This document shows, piece by piece, positions 53,701 through 61,415 of a DNA stretch of 64,000 nucleotides. Position 1 is the first letter of the stretch. Every line of letters starts with the position of its first letter. The stretch is from contig CM067072.1 in NCBI GenBank assembly GCA_033980235.1, forward strand, positions 26,194,192 through 26,258,191, given 5' to 3'. The notes beneath the pieces were generated by a model. It saw nothing but the letters and a program-made list of their open reading frames with translations. It did not search any database and was not told the DNA's origin. The position numbers were made by a program, and so were the translations under genes. This DNA is from Diadema setosum. Its lineage: Eukaryota; Echinodermata; Echinoidea; Diadematoida; Diadematidae.

Positions 53701-55999
53701 TATTCATCACTATCTTAAGTATCCTTGGCAAAGAATTCGAGAATAAAAAAAAAAAATACGTTTGAGTAATATTGCAAATACGGTCACATCGAAAGTAATG
53801 AGGAAACAGTTGCTATACCAAGGAAGTCAGAATTATGTAAGACCATATCATATTTATAGAGTTATGCAGGCAAATGTAATGACAGTAAAGCTCTAGGAGC
53901 TAAGGAATCTCTTAAATTATACCTCTTTTCTCATGTCATCATACAAAATTGGACATTTTCATATTGTATCATTTGAAGAAGCGGCCTAATAACCTTAGGC
54001 TATATCGTAGGCCTATATTTGATGTTGTTTTATGCGAACCATTATTCATTTTGCTGCTTGTTGTTGTTTAAGACAAAAAATTATTTTCTGAATCATGGAC
54101 TCTACCTTGTAGTATATATGCGGTTCTCCGAGTGATAAATCCACAGCTGCCCCGAACACAGTGACTGCAGGATCGTCATTAAGTTGCTCGTACCATGTGT
54201 ACAGAGAGGGATTGACATATCGTAGAAGGTTACTTGGAGCCGAGTCCCAAAATTCAATCACACCAGATGATGTAAACTGCACGTGAAGGCAAATTCAAAA
54301 TATGCAGAATATACTTATTATATTGCTGTAATTATAAGGATTGATCATACAGCGAATTTTGCAATGACATTTCGAAAAATAACTATTCGAATTAATCAAA
54401 TTGAACGGTTCTGGCATTGCCAGTACACTCAAAGGCATGATCTATACTCACCATCCACAAAGACCCAGAATAAAAAAAAGCAAACCAACTAAGAAATGTC
54501 GCAAAGGCGACTGGTATGCCTCCGCCATAATGCTTGATTCTCCTAATAGGTCTACAGTACATGTGGACAATGTGTGATTACATTTTCACAAAATTGGCAA
54601 AATATTAAAATGACAAGTTTGTCACAAATGTGTTGAATGTTCACCTTCCTTGACATAAGTTTAATAAGTGGATGAATAGGAGAGCATATATTTGGGGATT
54701 AAAGGACTTTATCTGGACTTTGACCCATTCAGAAGTTTAGGATAATCACTGGCAAGCAGGACATGCATAAATATGTAGTAAGTTCAGCCACTTCCGAGAT
54801 ATGGAGGAAAAAGTTAGTGCAGCGTTTTCCCTTGATCTTTGACCTTTTGACCTTTGAGGCAAACAAAAAAAAAAAAGAAAAAAGAAGAGAAAGTTTCCAG
54901 AGAATCTCTATTAGGTTATACATGCATACACCAAGTGTTAAAAAAAAAAATCCTGCTGGCATTGCATAAATATGAGGGAAATAATACAATTTTAAAGTGT
55001 TGCCCTTGACCTTTGACCCCTGACCTTTGACCCCATGAACCCTAAATTCTGTAGATAATCACTGCCAGTCAGTACATGTATACAAGTATATACTATGTTC
55101 CATGAAGATACAGGGCGTGTACCTTGAACAATTTCCAAGGTATGGAGAAAAAAGTGAAGTTTTATTATTTTTACTTGACCTTTTGACCTCTGACCTTTGA
55201 CCTCATGACCCCAAACTTTCATCAGAGCATTTCAATTGGGTAATTCATGTATGCACTAAGTTTCAAGAAAATATCTTGAAGCATTGCATAGATATGGTGG
55301 AAATTTTACGTATTTGAACTTGACCTTTTGACCTTTGACCTTGAGCACATAATGCACCCAAAAGATGATAGGCACAACTTCACCCCCTAATACACATACA
55401 TGCCAAGTTTCATTAGGATACCTCAAAAGGTTTATCAGTTACGCTGTCCACAAAATTCATTACGGACGGACGGACGGACGGAAGGACGGACGGACGGACG
55501 GACGGACGGACGGACGGAAGGACGGACGGACGGACGGACGGACAACCCGAAAACATAATGCCTCCGGCACCAAATACAAACATTAAACAGGCTTTTAAAC
55601 AACGTATGAAAAGAAACAAAACGAGATATCGTCATGCATGTTGCAATCCAGTAGCATAGCAATTTAAAACTGTCACAGAGTAAGAATATTGATGCATTCT
55701 AGTCACCGTTATATGCGGGTAAAGACCACCGTTTCCAATCGGAAAACCCGTATCGATGTCCACAGTATGGTAGGTGTAGCTCTGGTAAGCCTCCATCGAT
55801 AGGTCAATAGGTACGTCTGCCACAATGTCGTCATCACCAGCATCAGGGCCGAAAGCAAAAAATATGATTTCTGAGAGGAAAATGACAGGAATATAAAATC
55901 GAGTTAGGAAATAGAATTGCACGGTCACTGTATTATCTTAATTACAGATTATATAATTAGTGTATGTATATTACATATATTTGTAATATATACATATAT

Positions 56000-56054
<55 letters not shown>

Positions 56055-59000
56055 CTGTGCTAAGTTTTACGTTGTGGGCTCTGTCTGCGAAAACAGTTCA
56101 TGCTTTCGAAGTGTTTAGAAACACATTCTTTCCGCACTTGCTAGCCCTGGCATCTCCAATCTTAAGTGTGCACTGATGCCATTGCATTCGAAATGTCAAA
56201 TTAAAGGTGCACTCAAAATGTGTCGCAGATATGAATTAGATGAATGACGTCATAACGTGTCCATCGACATAACTATCATATCTTTTGAAAATACCGCAAG
56301 AATGGTACTTGGAGTGAAACAAATCATACATGCTATTAAAGTTTAGAAGTCATGCGTGTGACGGATGACATAAGCTGCAGAATAGGAATGGGAAATGGGA
56401 AAGCATTGCGGAAAAGGAAGGGCGTGCATCGTATACCATAAGCCTGATAAGTACATGCATGTTCTTGATACTTCATTTCGCCAGGGAAAGAAGATGTCGG
56501 AGATTCGCTCGAAGTACAGTATGTAATACCAAAATATCACTAAAACAAAAATGTTTCGTTGATGAATAAACACGACCGATTTACTTCGTGAAACGAATGC
56601 CTGTTACCAGATTTCCTATATATTTCATTCGTGAACCTCTTCTATTTTGAACAGAAAAACAAAGACAGCAACATCAGTAATGATTGATGAATCTTACCTA
56701 TGCAATCTTGTCCGTCTCCAGAAAACCCATCATTGCATGTACACTGGAAAGAACCCGGCTGATTAATGCACATTGCATCTGGGTCACAGTTATCGAGGTT
56801 TTCAGTGCATTCATCAATATCTGCAAAACGATGTATATGAAAGTACTCAGAAAACACTACAAGTATTATGTAGCTTGAGATTATACATGTACACAGGTAT
56901 AATAAAAACATCTAGTAGCGTGCGTAATGGCGTGTTTCCGTGGCATAATATTTCAGTACACATGTACAAAAGCACACCAATAGACGCATATGACCTTATA
57001 CACTTTTGGTGTATTATCGTCATGCACCAGCGATAGTAATTTCCACCCGATTCGTCTGCTGAAGTTCACCCAAAATTACAAATTTATTCGTAAGTTTCAA
57101 TAAAGAAAGAGAAGAATGAGACATGATTGTATCTATTTTTTTTTCTTGTACAACACAAAGATGCCAACTAGAAAAGAGATTTAACTTTTTATTGGCCGAT
57201 CAAATTTGTCGTGCTCATGGCAGAATGTTGTTAACAGTATGCGCGATCCCACAGCCTAGCCGCCAGCGACAATCCGCCATGCGCGGGGAAGCGCGTTAAT
57301 GACAATAGGGAGCTTTAGATTTTAGACGCGCGGACGTTCAAAGGGAAAAAAAACATGGTCTGAGCGTGCGCATTAACTTGACATGCGCTACTGCGCACGC
57401 TCAGACCATGTTTTTTCCCTTTGAACGTCCGCGCGTCTAAAATCTAAAGCTCCCTAATCTGCCATGCGCGTGACGAATTGGTGGAGCGAACAGGTTTGGA
57501 AACTTGCAACATTTATACGGACTGTCAGAGGTTAGACATATCGTTGGCCTTATGCCAAAAGGACCTTAAAGAACGTCCCCTGTTATGCCAAGAAGGCACT
57601 AATAGTGTTCAGAGTCTATAGCGTTAAGAGCCTTTTGGCATAGTGGAAGTGGTTTAAAGCCCTTTTGGCATAAGACCAACGAAATATACTTTCCGAACCT
57701 GTGCAGTTACGTCCATCTTCTCCTAGACTATATCCGGCCTGGCAGCTGCACTGGAAAGAGCCTCTTGTGTTCGTACATATCCCGGTGTCGGTGTCGCAAG
57801 ATGCTGAGTCTTCCTCACACTCGTCGATATCTGATTCAGATATTAAGATGATATATCTTAGCACTACTGCTCCAAAATCCGGGAAATGAGACTAAAATCT
57901 ACACTGTAAGTCATCTGTTTCTTATTTATGTGTAGGGGGAAATTCACAGGAGCCATAACAATCTTTCAGAATTACAGGCAGATAGCCATTTCTTTCGGTC
58001 ACGCTCAAAGTTTGATATTCAGGAAAGCGTGCCATGACTGAAAGCTTCGTCAGGGAAATATCATTATAAAAATGACAGAGCTAGAAAGAAGATGAGACTT
58101 GGAATCAGTTTATGATCATCTGTTACAACTACTCTTAATGATAATTACTCTTCTTCGTTTATGAATTTACACAAAAGAAGGCGAAGGTTAAAAAAGAATG
58201 GGAAGACGGAGGAGAATAATAAGACATGATATCAACTTGTGATACATCTCGGTTTCTTGCTCACTTCCATGTTGGAAAAAATGAGATTTTCGTATTCTCT
58301 TTTACACGCTAAGGTGTTTCCATGTATGTGATCACAAAGGGTTTTCTTGGTCCGCAAAACGGTTTTATAAACTCATTGTACAATTACCGTCAAACGTTTA
58401 CCATTGTGATAGGGGAGACGGCATTAGAACTTTATGGATGCAGAAGCGGAAATCACCAAGCGAGAGGGCATAATTATTTTACCCCTGTTTGTGTATACTT
58501 GTTGAATTGAATAAGTTATATTAGGTGCCACTCTTCAAAGCAGTGTGCGATTCTTATTAATTACTCGGTTTTGTGTACATAAGTCGTTGTAAGTGTTTAC
58601 ATATTTCAGTTTATTGTATGTATGTATGTACGTCTATGTGAATATAACTATCTATCTCCCTATAACTATCAGCTTTTATGTATGTATGTATGTATCTATC
58701 TTCAAATGTATCTGTCTATGTATATGGGGTGTGGAGATAGCTCCCTGCATGAATTGTGCGACTTGCTACCATCAACAATGACCTGTCTGCAGTTCTGCCT
58801 ATAATATAGGCTGTGAGGGTATGAGATTTTCTTTTATTCAAATGGGCGAAATAGACGCTGAAAAAGTGGGGACAAATGAAACGAAATTGTGCTATACCCA
58901 CTACAAAGAGTTACTAGTAACTCTGACGGAATAAATGGCATGAATTAAGACAAAATCTCTAAACCAATCAGACACGAACACGCCATACCTAGACACTGTG

Positions 59001-60939
59001 GGAGTATATTGACTAGAGTGCCGTTGAAATCGTACGGATCCGCTGCCACAAGATCACCGTCCATACAGATGAACGACACTATTTGGAAACCGGACGAACA
59101 GGTGCAGACCCCTTCCTGATGGACACGCTGACCATTCGAAAATTGAGGCGTGGAGCAGTTGATGGCCGCGTCTGTTGTGTCTCTGGGGACGAACCCACAA
59201 ATTCCTGTCGTTGCAAACGTTTATGAAAAGTCCACGAGACAGGAATAAGTGTTCAGTCAAAACCACTCATGATGAAAACAGTTAATAAATGAAGGCCTAA
59301 TTTTCTTGTCAAACATCTACGTATTAGCGTCAAACTATATTCTTGCGAATTAATGTTCAAAGTGCGTGCCAGATAGCTCATTCTTAAGATAAAACAGTCA
59401 TGTAATACGTTGGCATAACCACTTATTTGAGAAAATCAAGTCAAACAATGAAAGCTGCAATTTTCTTCTCAAATAGCTATCCACGTGTCTAAACATATTT
59501 ATGAATTAATGCTTAAAGTGCATGTTTAATCCATTCTTACAACAAAACAGTCATCTAATGTGTTTGGGAAGGCAAGGCAATACACTACTACGCTTAACTT
59601 TGACACATCATTTTTTTTTTCTCAAGATGGATTATGAGTTTATTGCTGTTCATTTCTGTCCCTCTTCACAACATTCCGCTTCGTAATCCGTCCCTATGAA
59701 GACGTGGTGAGGGAGCTGTGCAGCAATACTACACCAATGAGAAAATTGGCATTGAGGTCTCGATGAAGTCTAGCGTGTATAGTAGACTAAGCATTCCAGG
59801 TAAATAGGTCAAGTCCAATAACGATAGGAACAATTCTCGCTATCGCCAATGACGTAAAAAGTACCCGGATGTTGATTTAAGCGTCATTTACGGTGCATTA
59901 TGGGATAGTCCGGTAGCAAAATCACTTCCGTTCGTACGCGCGTGATACGTGACTAATGCTATTTACACACACAACCGACTGTATTCTACGTGTACTTCCG
60001 GTTTTCTCGACTTGAATTACAGCTTTAATATGATTTGAAATTTCTCCATTCTTAAGAAATTGCTGTTAATACGACTATTGGTTGTTGCTGCGAAGCTGCC
60101 ATGTGTTGTTCGAACGACAATAAATGAAAAAAATCTGCAGAAATAGGACCCTTACTGGCATGGGAGACGTGACGTGGCCGCGTGGGTGAAGTTTGCGGGT
60201 GACTCCACAGCGCAGTACGTGCACGCGCGACTAGACTTACTAGTAGTGGTAGTAGCATAGCAGTAGGTACAGTAGTAGGCCTAGTGCCTACCGCGTTACC
60301 GTACATTGTACGTACATGTACTTACTTGGGAGAAGTTGCTTCGGAGACAGGATAAGTACGAGGTCACTGTTCGTTCCCGATTGTGTTCGCGACATTTCGA
60401 GAGAGAACAAATAAAAAAAGATGGGCATTCTATGACGATATCCAGGTGGGTGATTATTTTCCAGCATATTTTCAGCGTATGCAGAGATGACTGATCTGTG
60501 ATGTGCACATCGATCGCATGATCAAGCAGTACGCTGTACCGGTATGTGTTAGCGTATGCGCTGCATGCGTGCAGTGGTGCATGCTAATGCAAGGCCGGCC
60601 GCCGGCGGCGGGGACTCGACTACAGTGTACGAGTATGACAGGCCTGGCCATCACTCGCTGGCTCGGGCGGTACAGCCGCCTACTGTACTACCGTGGTCGG
60701 CGCGGCGCTATAGGTAAGGTACACGTACGCGCACGCTAGCGTTGTGCAAATTATGCTCCGCGCCGGAAGTGCCCTTGCTACCAAGTGCACTAAATCTTGA
60801 CGAAAAAGCCACATCCGGGTACTTTTTACGTCATTGGCGATAGCGAGAATTATCAAAAACGCCAATAAAGTCTTATAGCAAACCCGCATAAGATTCCAAT
60901 TATTCGCTGAAGAGCACATAGTGCTATATATACATTTAC

Positions 60940-60977
<38 letters not shown>

Positions 60978-61377
60978 CACACTAAAAAATGAAGGTTCAA
61001 ATTTGCACCTTATTTGTCCCTATACCAGCACCCTGGGGTGCACATTTGTACCTTTTATTATGCAAGTAGAAATTAAATCTTTTAATATTTATATTCGTAC
61101 CTACAAAGATGCATACATATCCATTGGAGTGTAAGTTTGATCTTACGAGTAAAATCTTGTCCAAATGTTTAATTGACAATGTATTAATGTTTATGGTGCA
61201 TGTTTGCACCCTTGATTAGCACAAAACTGAGGGTGCAACTGCGCACCCCTGCAGGTTCAAAATTCAGCATATTGCACCTCTAAGGGTGCAAATTGCTTAT
61301 TGCGGTGCAAAGTTGCACGCATTAGGGTGGTTGTATAGGGACAATTTTGGGGTAAAAATTTGAACCCGCATTTCTTA

Positions 61378-61415
<38 letters not shown>

